Notes under the pieces: model-generated | What the model was told of the DNA's origin: nothing | Database searches by the model: none | What the model saw: only the letters and a program-made list of their open reading frames with translations | Translations under genes and position numbers: made by a program | Shown: positions 1 through 8,360 of the stretch, one piece after another | Position numbering within the stretch: position 1 is the stretch's first letter | How the letters are laid out: each line of letters starts with the position of its first letter | NCBI GenBank assembly: GCA_009937615.1 | Contig: JAACFB010000007.1 | Span: 1-64,000 of the forward strand | DNA: 64,000 bases | Direction: 5' to 3' | Origin: Gammaproteobacteria bacterium | Lineage (GTDB): Bacteria > Pseudomonadota > Gammaproteobacteria > Steroidobacterales > Woeseiaceae

Positions 1-807
1 GAAAGGGGTCTGCAAATTACTCTCGACAATTTATATCCCCTGCAAGCTTGGCCGGAGATATTTAAAGGCTGCAAGCTATTTATTCGTATCGATCCAGGGC
101 AGGGCAAGGGACATCACGAGCACGTCAAGACTGCGGGTGTGCATTCAAAGTTCGGAATACCGCGGTTCGAAGTCGAGGAATTGAAGCGCCTTGTCGATGC
201 CGCCGGTGCGGACGTCATCGGTATTCATGCTCATAGCGGCAGCGGGATACTGGACCCGGATAACTGGCGCGCCGTCGCGGTCGAACTCGTACGCGTTGCG
301 GAGATGTTCCCCTCCGTGGAGGCAATCGACCTTGGCGGTGGAATCGGTGTGCCCGACAAACCCGGTGAAGAGCCGTTCGACCTTGGCAAGCTCGATAACT
401 TGCTGAACGAAATTCGGGAATCTTTCCCGCAATACAAGCTCTGGCTCGAACCCGGCCGCTATCTCGTAGCACCGGCTGGCGTCCTTTTGACGCATGTGAC
501 GCAGATGAAGGGCAAAAGTGAAATGCGCTATATCGGCGTCGGTACCGGCATGAATTCGCTCATTCGGCCAGCGTTGTACGGGTCGTACCACGAGATCGTG
601 AATTTATCCAGGGCCGACGTGACTCCGACGGATACGGTCACGATTGTCGGTCCCATTTGCGAAACGGGTGACCGTCTCGGCTCGGATCGGCTGCTGCCTC
701 CATCACAGGAGAATGATGTGATTCTTATCGCGAATGCCGGCGCATACGGATACGTGATGAGTTCGCAGTACAACCGGCGCGAGGTCGCGCCAGAATTCGT
801 GATCTAG
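1..807 (+). CDS. lysA: Diaminopimelate decarboxylase, C-terminal part (gene begins before the window)
   Basis: The frame is open from base 1, so only the last 268 residues are present. The protein belongs to the PLP-dependent diaminopimelate decarboxylases, which release CO2 from meso-diaminopimelate to give L-lysine in the cytoplasm. Visible family motifs are HAHSGSG, LGGGIG, EPGRYLV, the active-site GPICETGD with its catalytic cysteine, and the closing NAGAYGYVMSSQYN. The PLP lysine lies in the missing N-terminal part. In Xanthomonadales-type bacteria this enzyme is often fused behind an aspartokinase; the fragment cannot show whether that is so here. The gene converges on hisE, 47 bases away. 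Confidence 0.93.
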   Translation, partial: ERGLQITLDNLYPLQAWPEIFKGCKLFIRIDPGQGKGHHEHVKTAGVHSKFGIPRFEVEELKRLVDAAGADVIGIHAHSGSGILDPDNWRAVAVELVRVAEMFPSVEAIDLGGGIGVPDKPGEEPFDLGKLDNLLNEIRESFPQYKLWLEPGRYLVAPAGVLLTHVTQMKGKSEMRYIGVGTGMNSLIRPALYGSYHEIVNLSRADVTPTDTVTIVGPICETGDRLGSDRLLPPSQENDVILIANAGAYGYVMSSQYNRREVAPEFVI

Positions 808-848
808 GCGCTCACGGCGGCAGCAGGTCCTGAATGTAGTGAATAAAC

Positions 849-876
849 GGCCTATCACGCCTTGTGGCGTGAGGCC
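849..876. terminator. Hairpin between convergent lysA and hisE
   Basis: CACGCC (856-861) pairs with GGCGTG (866-871) over a four-base loop, extended by an outer GGCC/GGCC pair across a small internal loop. It overlaps the hisE stop codon and sits between two convergent genes, so it may end transcription from either side. No clear T-run follows on either strand, so a terminator role is only inferred. Confidence 0.4.
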
Positions 877-1151
877 AAAGTGGCAACCACATCGGCAAGT
901 TCAATCCCCTGACTGTGGAGAAGAACAAGCACGTGATAGAGCAGGTCGGCTGCCTCGTCGATAGTCTCGCCGCGGTCGCCCGATACGGACGCCAGAGCCA
1001 GTTCAACTGCTTCCTCGCCCACTTTCTGCGCCATGCGTTTCTGGCCCGCCGCAATCAGCTCCGAGGTGTAGCTGCCCTTGATCGGTGAATCGATGCGATC
1101 TCGGATCAGCGTTTCAAGCGTTGTAAGAAAGTCCGGTGTCTTTTCAGTCAA
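855..1151 (-). CDS. hisE: Phosphoribosyl-ATP pyrophosphatase HisE
   Basis: Second step of histidine synthesis: hydrolysis of phosphoribosyl-ATP to phosphoribosyl-AMP. The 98-residue protein is a stand-alone HisE; motifs include QKVGEEAVELALA and the acidic ETIDEAADLLYH, typical of this all-alpha NTP pyrophosphohydrolase fold. The start is TTG, chosen because AGGA lies seven bases upstream and MTEKTPDFL aligns with HisE beginnings. It is the last gene of the operon, ten bases after hisF. In many gammaproteobacteria HisE is fused to HisI (phosphoribosyl-AMP cyclohydrolase); here no HisI domain precedes it. Confidence 0.93.
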   Translation of the reverse strand: MTEKTPDFLTTLETLIRDRIDSPIKGSYTSELIAAGQKRMAQKVGEEAVELALASVSGDRGETIDEAADLLYHVLVLLHSQGIELADVVATLASRHKA

Positions 1152-1161
1152 TTTCGAATCC

Positions 1162-1929
1162 TCAGAGTCTGACGGCTATCGAGTTGTCCGACAGGAAGGC
1201 CTTCAGCTCGCTGATGTTAATTTCGGCGCTGTGAAAAACGCTCGCAGCCAACGCGCCGTCTACGTTTGCTGACTCGAACACCGCAAGAAAGTCCTGCATC
1301 GACCCTGCGCCGCCCGATGCGATAAGAGGCACAGAACTGTTAGCCCTCATCAGCCGCAACTGTCGTGTGTCGTATCCCTCCCGAACCCCGTCCTGGTTCA
1401 TGCAATTAAGTACGATTTCACCCGCGCCACGATCTTGCGCTTCACGTATCCATTCGACGGTAAGCCGTTCGGCCGCCGTCGTCTTGTCGGGATCGCCGGT
1501 ATTTTGATAGACGCGGTACACTCCGCCCTGATCCTGACTGTCCACGCCTAGCACAACGCATTGCGAGCCAAATCGACGCGCCAGGCCAGAGATCAGCTCA
1601 GGGTTCTCCAGCGCCGGCGTGTTGACGGATACTTTGTCGGCGCCCTTGTTGAGGACCTGTTCTGCATCCTCGACGCTTCGTATTCCTCCTGCCACGCAAA
1701 ATGGAATATCGATCACCGCCGCAACCCGACTTACCCAGCTTCTGTCGACGGAACGTCCGTCTGGGCTAGCCGCAATATCATAAAAGACAAGTTCGTCTGC
1801 ACCCTCGCTGCAGTAGCGACTGGCGAGCTCGATAATATCTCCGACGACCCGGTGATCACGGAACTGAACGCCTTTGACGACAACTCCATCCCGAACATCG
1901 AGACAGGGAATTATGCGCTTTGCTGGAAT
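1162..1929 (-). CDS. hisF: Imidazole glycerol phosphate synthase, cyclase subunit HisF (ATT start)
   Basis: HisF closes the imidazole ring using ammonia from HisH, producing IGP and AICAR. The frame gives 255 residues starting [11 protein letters not shown] after the initiator, matching the usual [12 protein letters not shown] family start, and contains [18 protein letters not shown] and LIASGGAG, the alternating barrel motifs. No ATG, GTG or TTG exists in frame near the conserved N-terminus. ATT at 1927-1929 is in the right place, with GGAG eight bases upstream, so an ATT start is the best model. The start overlaps the end of hisA by 19 bases, which suggests translational coupling. The ATG at 1716 would remove the first strands and active-site Asp of the barrel. 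Confidence 0.93.
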   Translation of the reverse strand: MPAKRIIPCLDVRDGVVVKGVQFRDHRVVGDIIELASRYCSEGADELVFYDIAASPDGRSVDRSWVSRVAAVIDIPFCVAGGIRSVEDAEQVLNKGADKVSVNTPALENPELISGLARRFGSQCVVLGVDSQDQGGVYRVYQNTGDPDKTTAAERLTVEWIREAQDRGAGEIVLNCMNQDGVREGYDTRQLRLMRANSSVPLIASGGAGSMQDFLAVFESANVDGALAASVFHSAEINISELKAFLSDNSIAVRL

Positions 1930-2651
1930 GTCGCGATCTCCGTGGCTAAGATCTTGCCTTCGAGCAGGGCTCGGCCCGTTATTGCCGCTGGAACTCCAAT
2001 TTTCCGGAGGGTCTCGAGGTCCCCTATGTTTCGAACGCCACCCGACGCCTGTAGCTGGAGGTCGGGGTAGCGTTCCATAATTCGCCTGTAGAGCTGCATA
2101 TTCGGCCCGACCATAGCGCCATCGCGGCTCACGTCTGTGCAGAGCACATACTCCAGGCCAGTCGCGCGATACTCGTCGAGACAGTCAAAAAGTGTCTTGT
2201 TACTTGCTCGCGTCCAGCCATGGGTGGTTACAACCGGAGTGCCTCGACCATCGATATTGACGTCCAGTGCCAGCACAATACGCTCTGCACCGAAGCGCGC
2301 GATCCATGACATGACTTCTTCCGGCTCGGTAATTGCAAGGCTGCCGATCACGCAGCGCGCTACACCGCAATCGAACCATTTCGAAAGGACCTCCAGGCTT
2401 CTGATGCCGCCGCCCAGCTGAATTGACAGACTCGATTCGCCAGCGATGCTCTTAACAATCGACCGGTTTTCCTGGGTCCCGGAACGGGCCCCGTCGAGGT
2501 CAACAAGGTGCAGGTCGGTTGTCGACAGGGAAGCAAACTGACGCGCTATCTCGACAGGATTGCTGCTGTATTCGGTCGCTTGCGCAAAGTCGCCCTGAAA
2601 AAGGCGAACACACTTGCCGCCCTGCAGATCGATGGCCGGAATGATTTTCAT
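1911..2651 (-). CDS. hisA: ProFAR isomerase HisA
   Basis: Converts ProFAR to PRFAR, the fourth step of histidine synthesis. The 246-residue (beta-alpha)8 barrel begins [17 protein letters not shown] with the first catalytic Asp in AIDLQ, and shows [16 protein letters not shown] (second catalytic Asp region) and QASGGVRN. Length is normal for the family. The start overlaps the hisH stop by four bases (ATGA), so the two are probably translationally coupled. Confidence 0.97.
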   Translation of the reverse strand: MKIIPAIDLQGGKCVRLFQGDFAQATEYSSNPVEIARQFASLSTTDLHLVDLDGARSGTQENRSIVKSIAGESSLSIQLGGGIRSLEVLSKWFDCGVARCVIGSLAITEPEEVMSWIARFGAERIVLALDVNIDGRGTPVVTTHGWTRASNKTLFDCLDEYRATGLEYVLCTDVSRDGAMVGPNMQLYRRIMERYPDLQLQASGGVRNIGDLETLRKIGVPAAITGRALLEGKILATEIATFQQSA

Positions 2652-3250
2652 GCCGGCAGCCTCAAAAAGCTTTCCAGTAAACGGGAACCTGCGGCCGAGG
2701 ATCGTTCGGGATGAAACTGAGTGGCAATAAAGTTGTCGCGACCGACAGCCGCTGAAAATGGCTGAGCATGGACTGCATCCGCCAGCGTAAATGCCGATAA
2801 CGGTAGCGCATAGCTGTGTAGAAAATAAAAGTGGGTGCCGTTATCAACGCCCTCCAGAAGCTCATGGTTGCAACGTTTGTTGATCGGACACCAGCCCATA
2901 TTTGGAACAGGATAATTCGAGTCCGCCGGAAGTTTTGCCGCAACGCCGGGAATTATGCCGAGACAGTCAACGTCTTCCTCCTCCGACGCGTCGGCTAACA
3001 GCTGCATGCCGAGGCAGATGCCGAGAACCGGTTGCGTAAGTTCTCGGATCACGTCAACCAGGTCATTCTCACGAAGGCGCTGCATCGCGTCCTTTGCCGC
3101 ACCAACGCCAGGCAATATCACTCTTTCGGCGGATTTAATCGTGTCGGCGTCGGTTGTCAGTATCGCTTCTGTTTGCAGGCGTCGGAGCGCGTACAACAAG
3201 GAAGCAATGTTTGCGCCGCCGCTGTCGACAATTGCGATACGCTGCGCCAT
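2648..3250 (-). CDS. hisH: Imidazole glycerol phosphate synthase, glutaminase subunit HisH
   Basis: Class I glutamine amidotransferase supplying ammonia to HisF. The 200-residue protein has the nucleophile elbow GICLGMQLL with the catalytic Cys, VILPGVGAA near the N-terminus and FHPERSS with the His/Glu pair of the triad near the C-terminus. It follows hisB by four bases and overlaps hisA, so the HisH-HisF complex is encoded with hisA between its subunits, the common proteobacterial arrangement. Confidence 0.97.
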   Translation of the reverse strand: MAQRIAIVDSGGANIASLLYALRRLQTEAILTTDADTIKSAERVILPGVGAAKDAMQRLRENDLVDVIRELTQPVLGICLGMQLLADASEEEDVDCLGIIPGVAAKLPADSNYPVPNMGWCPINKRCNHELLEGVDNGTHFYFLHSYALPLSAFTLADAVHAQPFSAAVGRDNFIATQFHPERSSAAGSRLLESFLRLPA

Positions 3251-3254
3251 TCTT

Positions 3255-4331
3255 TCAGCTCAACGTCCCTTTCGTTGATGGTAGTTCCGTCCCATCCAGG
3301 CGGAAGGCCTGGCGAAGCGCGCGGCCTACGGATTTGAAACTCGCCTCGGCCATATGGTGACTGTTCTGGCCAAAAACCTCGATGTGGAGCGCAGCCCCCA
3401 CAGAATCGGACAGAGAACGAAAGAAGTGTTCAATCATTTCGGTGGCTAAACCGCCAACTCGCTCAGTTGGAAATTGACCGTTAAACACGAACCGACCGCG
3501 ACCTGACAGATCTATCGAGACACGCGCCTCGCTCTCATCCATGGGTGCTACGAAGCCGTAACGTCCGATGCCGTGCTTGCTTCCGAGCGCGTTTCGCAGC
3601 GCGGTTCCAAGGCAAATCGCGACATCTTCGACAGTATGATGGTCATCAACCCCGAGGTCTCCGACGCACTGCAGAGACAGGCTGAAGCCGCCGTGTTTGG
3701 AGATCTGCTCCAGCATATGATCGAAAAATCCGATACCTGTGGAAACCTGGATCGGCCCCTCGTTATCGAGATTAACAGACACTTTAATTCGGGTTTCACT
3801 GGTATTGCGTTCGATCGCAGCCTTACGGTCCGAATGCCGAAGAAAATCAACGATCCCTGGCCAAGACGTTGCCCTTTCACCGCCGGGTTCGACCAGCATG
3901 CCCGATACGCCGATCCGTTCGGCCAGTTCGAGATCGGTTTCGCGGTCACCTATCACCGCGGAAGCGGACATATCAATATCCGTTTCGGCGAGAAAGCGAG
4001 TTAACAGACCGGCGCGAGGCTTTCGACACTCACAGCCCTCGTCGGGAAGGTGCGGGCAGATGAAAATTTCATCGAAGGTAATACCTTGCGTCGAAAATAG
4101 TGCCAATACATGATTCTGACAAAGTTCAAACCGCTCTTTTGGAAAAGCGGCCGTGCCAAGCCCGTCCTGGTTGCTGATCATCACGAATCGGTATCCAATT
4201 CGGGCGAGTTCGATCAGGGCGGGAATCACGCCAGGAACGAGGCGCACCTTTTCGAGCTGGTCCACCTGGTTGTCTTCAGGTTCCTCTATCAGTGTTCCAT
4301 CACGATCGATGAACAGGATTTTATCGGCCAT
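3255..4331 (-). CDS. hisB: Bifunctional histidinol-phosphatase / imidazoleglycerol-phosphate dehydratase HisB
   Basis: The 358-residue protein carries two histidine-pathway activities. The N-terminal HAD phosphatase has FIDRDGTLIEEP and VMISNQDGLGT, plus cysteine/histidine zinc-type residues in CPHLPDEGCECRKP. The C-terminal IGP dehydratase has the metal-binding DDHHTVEDVAI and SHHMAEASFK motifs. This fusion is typical of enteric and many other gammaproteobacterial operons. The start at 4331 is preferred over the ATG at 4343 because GGAG sits six bases upstream and MADKILFIDRDG aligns with homologues. It overlaps the end of hisC. Confidence 0.95.
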   Translation of the reverse strand: MADKILFIDRDGTLIEEPEDNQVDQLEKVRLVPGVIPALIELARIGYRFVMISNQDGLGTAAFPKERFELCQNHVLALFSTQGITFDEIFICPHLPDEGCECRKPRAGLLTRFLAETDIDMSASAVIGDRETDLELAERIGVSGMLVEPGGERATSWPGIVDFLRHSDRKAAIERNTSETRIKVSVNLDNEGPIQVSTGIGFFDHMLEQISKHGGFSLSLQCVGDLGVDDHHTVEDVAICLGTALRNALGSKHGIGRYGFVAPMDESEARVSIDLSGRGRFVFNGQFPTERVGGLATEMIEHFFRSLSDSVGAALHIEVFGQNSHHMAEASFKSVGRALRQAFRLDGTELPSTKGTLS

Positions 4332-5394
4332 CCCGGTCTCCATGCAGTGCTGCGAATGACTTCAGCAACAGATCATTCTGGCTTGGCGTGCCCACGCTTA
4401 TGCGGACACAATCGGGGAGAGCGCCACCGAAGTGGCGCAGCAAGATCTTGTTGGCCTTGCACTGTCTAAGCAATGCCTCTGCTTCATCGACCTCGACCAG
4501 AAAAAAGTTGGCGGCACTTGGCCAGACCCGGCGTACGGACGGGAAGCGCTTCAGCGCGGCAATAAGGCGTTCACGCTCGACTACAATTTTTGCAACCCAT
4601 TGTTCTGCTTCACGCAAACTATCAGCCTGCAGGGCATCTTCGACGCATTCTACGACGGGTGTCGCCAGTGCATAAGGAGCCTGGACGGCATCGAGCATGT
4701 CGATAACCGCGGGCGGAGCCATAACGGATCCGCAGCGCGCACCTGCATAGGCCAGGGCCTTGGACAGCGTGCGCAGGACAATAAGGTTATCGTGTTTCTC
4801 AAGTAACTCGACAGCCGACGATTGAGCCGCGAATTCGATATAGGCTTCGTCGACGACGATGGCTGAATTATCTCCGCGACGCTCGAGCAAAGTCACGAGG
4901 GCATCGCGAGGAATGAGGTTTCCGGTCGGGTTATTCGGGGAGCAGATAAATATAAGTCGAGTCTCTGAGTCGCAGGCATCCAGCAGTGCGTCGACGTCGA
5001 CCGCGAATCCGTTGTGACCTGACGTTTCTATCTCGCGCGTCGCAGCGCCTTGAACGTCGGCATAATGCCGATACATTGAAAATGTCGGCGCTGTGGTAAC
5101 TATGTTGTCGACGCCCGCGCGGCAGAAAATTCGAACCAACAGATCGATAGCTTCACTTGTGCCGCGTGTAACCAGTAGCCTGTCGGGGCTACATTTGTAA
5201 AAACCGGCGAGAGCTTTACGAAGTCGCTGCGGCCGAATCTCCGGGTACCGGTTCAGCGGCCGCCGGAATTCGTTGCCGGAGCTGGTCCAGGGCGCCTCAT
5301 TGGCATTCATTCGAATGGTATCACTCACCTGAATCGCCGCCTGATAGGGCTTGAGGGCCTGTATTTCGCGCCGAGCAAGCCGGTCGATGCTCAT
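4321..5394 (-). CDS. hisC: Histidinol-phosphate aminotransferase HisC
   Basis: PLP enzyme (class I/II fold) that transaminates imidazole acetol phosphate with glutamate. The 357-residue frame from 5394 begins MSIDRLARREI and contains NANEAPW, the substrate-binding NNPTGNLI, VVDEAYIEF and the PLP-lysine site LRTLSKALAYAGARCG. An upstream in-frame extension to 5631 lies inside hisD and has no family similarity, so the internal ATG overlapping the hisD stop (ATGA) is chosen. Standard length for the family. Confidence 0.96.
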   Translation of the reverse strand: MSIDRLARREIQALKPYQAAIQVSDTIRMNANEAPWTSSGNEFRRPLNRYPEIRPQRLRKALAGFYKCSPDRLLVTRGTSEAIDLLVRIFCRAGVDNIVTTAPTFSMYRHYADVQGAATREIETSGHNGFAVDVDALLDACDSETRLIFICSPNNPTGNLIPRDALVTLLERRGDNSAIVVDEAYIEFAAQSSAVELLEKHDNLIVLRTLSKALAYAGARCGSVMAPPAVIDMLDAVQAPYALATPVVECVEDALQADSLREAEQWVAKIVVERERLIAALKRFPSVRRVWPSAANFFLVEVDEAEALLRQCKANKILLRHFGGALPDCVRISVGTPSQNDLLLKSFAALHGDRDGR

Positions 5395-6695
5395 GACGAC
5401 GGATCCAGGCGACGCCGAACGGCGGATGCATGCGCGTCGAGTCCCTCCAGCTCGGCGAGCCGGATGACGGCGTTTCCGAGACTGGCAAGTCCGTCCCGGC
5501 TTAATTCCTGCACGGTCATTTGCCGCAGGAACTGATCCACGCCGAGCCCGCTGTAGGTACTGGCGAATCCATACGTCGGCAAGACGTGGTTCGTTCCGCT
5601 GCAGTAGTCTCCAACTGACTCCGGAGTCCATTCACCCAGAAACACCGAGCCGGCATTTCGAACAGAGGGCAGGGCGTTACGTGCGTTGACCAACTGCAGA
5701 ATCAGATGCTCAGGTGCATAACGGTTACTGATGTCGAAGGCCATCTTGACCGAATCGACGACGATGGCTCTTGAATGCGCCAGTGCCTCCCTCGCGATAG
5801 CTGCTCGAGACAGGGCATCAAGCTGACCTTCAATTTCGAGCTGAACTTGACGCGCCAGTTGACCGCTAGTCGTCAGCAGGAGAACCTGGGAATCGACACC
5901 GTGTTCGGCCTGTGAGAGCAGATCCGAAGCCACAAACTCAGCTGAAGCTGCCTCGTCGGCGATCACGAGCACTTCCGACGGGCCGGCAGGCATGTCAATT
6001 GCCGCACCCGCCGCGTCCATGCTGACGAGACTCTTCGCGCAGGTCACCCAAGCATTGCCGGGGCCGAATACTTTTTCGACCTTGGGTATCGATTCGGTCC
6101 CGTAGGCCATGGCCGCGATCGCCTGGGCACCGCCGACTTTATAAATTTCGCTTACGCCGGCACGGGACGCCGCGACTACGACAGCGGGGTCGGCACGTCC
6201 GTCGCTCCGAGGTGGGGTGCAAAGAATTCGAACTGGATTGCCTGCGATTGCGGCCGGCACCGCAAGCATTATGGCTGTGGATGGCAATGGTGCCGTTCCA
6301 GCCGGAACATACAGGCCAACCGCGTCGATCGGATGACTGACCTGCTCGCAACGCACGCCGGGCATCGTCTCGATCGATATGGCTGCAGGTAACTGGCCGT
6401 TATGGAAACGGCGTACATTGCTGATAGCAAGATCAATCGCGGCAATGTCCCGTTCATCAAGTTCCCCCAATGCGGCTGCCATTTCCGCCTCGCCCACGCG
6501 CAGATCCGAGATCTCCACATTGTCGAGTCGGCGGGTCAATGTTCGGACAGCGACATCCCCATTCGTTCGAACAGCTGCAATGATGTCCGCAACCTGCTCT
6601 TGCAGGTTGGCGCTGTTGCCAAGCGCGGGGCGTTCGAGCAGGCTCGCTTGGGCAGCAGCGTCAAGCTCAGACCAGTTGTAGATCTCCAAACCCAT
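5391..6695 (-). CDS. hisD: Histidinol dehydrogenase HisD
   Basis: NAD- and zinc-dependent oxidation of histidinol to histidine, the last two steps of the pathway. The 434-residue protein shows LYVPAGTAPLPSTA, VFGPGNAWVT, IDMPAGPSEVLV, the active-site AEHGVDSQ (Glu/His pair) and YAPEHL with zinc-ligand residues. Three bases separate it from hisG and it overlaps hisC by four. Confidence 0.97.
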   Translation of the reverse strand: MGLEIYNWSELDAAAQASLLERPALGNSANLQEQVADIIAAVRTNGDVAVRTLTRRLDNVEISDLRVGEAEMAAALGELDERDIAAIDLAISNVRRFHNGQLPAAISIETMPGVRCEQVSHPIDAVGLYVPAGTAPLPSTAIMLAVPAAIAGNPVRILCTPPRSDGRADPAVVVAASRAGVSEIYKVGGAQAIAAMAYGTESIPKVEKVFGPGNAWVTCAKSLVSMDAAGAAIDMPAGPSEVLVIADEAASAEFVASDLLSQAEHGVDSQVLLLTTSGQLARQVQLEIEGQLDALSRAAIAREALAHSRAIVVDSVKMAFDISNRYAPEHLILQLVNARNALPSVRNAGSVFLGEWTPESVGDYCSGTNHVLPTYGFASTYSGLGVDQFLRQMTVQELSRDGLASLGNAVIRLAELEGLDAHASAVRRRLDPSS

Positions 6696-6698
6696 TCG

Positions 6699-7601
6699 CT
6701 AGGCCAACATCTTCTCGACAGGCAGCACGAGCAGCGAACTGGCTCCCGCGGCCTTCAGGTTTTCCAGCGTTTCCCAAAACACGTTTTCCCGGCATACGGC
6801 ATGGATTGCGACTTTATCGTTTATATCGTCAAGAGGAATCACCGTCGGGACTTCGCTGCCGGGCAAAAGTTCGCTGATCTCGGCCAGCGCCGAACGTGGC
6901 GCGTGGAGCATGATGTACTTGCTCTCGCGTACCTGGAGAACGCCGTCGAGCCGCTGCAAAATGCGATCGACAAGTGCCTGCTTGTCGTCGCCTAAAGGTG
7001 CGAGAGTCTGTATGACGATTGCCTCGCTCTCGAGCAATACCTCCAATTCGGCAAGCCCGTTGGCATCGAGCGTAGAGCCGGTAGAAACCAGGTCGCAAAT
7101 GAACTGTGCTTTGCCCAGTTTCGGGGCGATTTCTACTGCGCCGGAGAAATACTCGATCTCGGCGGTCACGTCATTTTTCTTCAGATAGTTTCTTAATATA
7201 CCAACATAACTTGTTGCAATCTTTTGATTATTTAAAGACTCAAGACCTTCATAAGGGGTTCCCACCGGCGCCGCCAGCGACAACCGGCAGTGGCCAAAGT
7301 CGAGTTCGAACACCTGCTTGAACATGGCGTCGCGGCCCTCGTGTTGTAGCTCCTGCCGCTTTTCTTCGACGATGTTCAGGCCAACGATACCGAGATCACA
7401 TACGTCGTCGCCGACGAGTCCTGGAATGTCATCGTCTCTTACCAGCAGTAAGTCCACGGGCATGTTTTCACCGTAGCAAAAGAGCTGGTCCTTGCTCTTG
7501 GTGAACTTCAATCCACACCGCTCGAGCAGGTCAAGGGAATGATCTGTCAAACGACCGGTTTTCTGCACCGCAATTTTTATGCGCTGCTCACTGCTGTCCA
7601 T
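6699..7601 (-). CDS. hisG: ATP phosphoribosyltransferase HisG, long form
   Basis: First committed step: condensation of ATP and PRPP. The 300-residue length and the C-terminal segment with YIMLHAPRSAL and PGSEVPTVIPL mark the long, hexameric form carrying the histidine feedback domain, so no hisZ is needed. DLVSTGSTLDANGL is the PRPP-binding loop. The start at 7601 is preferred because AAGGA lies about six bases upstream; an in-frame extension to 7670 runs into the upstream regulator gene. It follows that regulator by ten bases. Confidence 0.96.
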   Translation of the reverse strand: MDSSEQRIKIAVQKTGRLTDHSLDLLERCGLKFTKSKDQLFCYGENMPVDLLLVRDDDIPGLVGDDVCDLGIVGLNIVEEKRQELQHEGRDAMFKQVFELDFGHCRLSLAAPVGTPYEGLESLNNQKIATSYVGILRNYLKKNDVTAEIEYFSGAVEIAPKLGKAQFICDLVSTGSTLDANGLAELEVLLESEAIVIQTLAPLGDDKQALVDRILQRLDGVLQVRESKYIMLHAPRSALAEISELLPGSEVPTVIPLDDINDKVAIHAVCRENVFWETLENLKAAGASSLLVLPVEKMLA

Positions 7602-7611
7602 TGGATTTCCT

Positions 7612-7938
7612 TCAATGAGAGGTGGGGCTTTCGGGGCGAGTGGTGCGGTCGATCGCGGCGCGGTAGCCACCGAATCCGTCGGTCAGGAAGCGTGCGACGC
7701 GACCGATCGTGGTGACACTGACGCCGGTTAGTTCGTTGATTTTTCGGTAGGTCAGTCCTTGCTCGAGCAATTCGACAACCTGCCAGCGGTCAACCAGCGC
7801 TTGTAACTCAGCGGGGGTACACAGGTCCCGGAAGAAATTCCGGCACTCGGTCAGCGTCCGGAGGCTGATCAGCGCGCCAAACAAGGCGTCTTCAGCGGCG
7901 CGCTGCTGGCTTTCAGTGTCCTGTCGATTTGGTTTCAT
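7612..7938 (-). CDS. TrpR-like (YerC/YecD family) regulator heading the his operon
   Basis: A 108-residue TrpR-superfamily protein. The helix-turn-helix is LVDRWQVVELLEQGLTYRKI followed by the recognition part ELTGVSVTTIGRVARFL. Members of this YerC/YecD group beside hisG are usually proposed as repressors of histidine genes (HisR), with histidine as likely co-repressor; that role is known only by inference for most species. Being the first gene of the operon, it would be autoregulated. The palindrome at 7955-7980, 17 bases upstream of its ATG, is the obvious operator candidate. Confidence 0.88.
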   Translation of the reverse strand: MKPNRQDTESQQRAAEDALFGALISLRTLTECRNFFRDLCTPAELQALVDRWQVVELLEQGLTYRKINELTGVSVTTIGRVARFLTDGFGGYRAAIDRTTRPESPTSH

Positions 7939-7945
7939 TGTCGCG

Positions 7946-7980
7946 TTAATGTATTAATGTATTAGCACGTTAGTACATTA
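7946..7980 (-). promoter_or_regulatory. Palindromic operator candidate for the his operon
   Basis: A 26-base near-palindrome (7955-7980) has arms TAATGTA and TACATTA matching exactly at the ends, with inner CTA/TAG-like steps. An extra TTAATGTA direct repeat occurs at 7946-7953 and 7954-7961. The symmetry resembles TrpR-family operators, which carry CTAG-like half sites. A weak promoter on the minus strand (TTGTAA, then TACATT 16 bases on) falls within it, so a bound repressor would block RNA polymerase. Confidence 0.6.
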
Positions 7981-8080
7981 CAACGTGATTCGCAATAGCT
8001 CGTTTAAAAAAGATTCCCAATTCGACTCACACAGCGTTCGCTGTCTTGCACTCGGCAGTAAAGGGACCTGGCGGGCTGTA

Positions 8081-8110
8081 TTGACCGTCACGGCAAAACC
8101 GTCATAGACT
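8081..8110 (+). promoter_or_regulatory. Sigma-70-type promoter for the SAM riboswitch-metB transcript
   Basis: TTGACC (8081-8086) and TAGACT (8105-8110) are 18 bases apart. Transcription would start near 8117, exactly where the 5' strand of riboswitch helix P1 begins; this agreement is the main support. Confidence 0.6.
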
Positions 8111-8116
8111 GCAGCG

Positions 8117-8242
8117 ACTCATCGAGACCGGCTGAGGGAAAGGCCCAATGAAGCCGGGGCAACCTTCAGGACTAACCATCCTGAAAAGGTGCCAACTCCT
8201 GCGGTGTTTTGCCCAACTGGGCAAAAGCGCCGAGAGATGGGT
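8117..8242 (+). ncRNA. SAM-I type (S-box) riboswitch upstream of metB
   Basis: The stretch has the S-box layout: ACTCATCGAGA opens, then GGCTGAGGGAAAGGCCC, AATGAAGCCGGGGCAACC (P2/P2a core), a CAGGA/TCCTG P3 hairpin, AAGGTGCCAACTCCTGC (J3/4-P4 region) and GCCGAGAGATGGGT closing. P1 forms from ACTCATC (8117-8123) and GATGGGT (8236-8242), seven pairs with one G-U. SAM binding would stabilise P1 and lower metB expression. Downstream, GTGTCG (8241-8246) can pair with CGACAC (8284-8289) using the last bases of P1, so a competing structure exists; two further hairpins lie at 8255-8275 and 8290-8315. No T-run terminator is visible, so control may be at translation. Confidence 0.85.
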
Positions 8243-8360
8243 GTCGTGGCAACGGCCCGTACAAAAAATTCGGGCGAAGGGCGCGACACAACCCTCCTTG
8301 CGAGCACGCAGGGTTCCGGTGAGTGGTAGTGAATTTTTGAACCATCAGCGGAGACCCAAA

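Noticed and set aside
8148..8360. N-terminal extension of metB
   Set aside because: These codons lie inside the SAM riboswitch and its downstream hairpins; the ATG at 8361 has a ribosome site and the family N-terminus.
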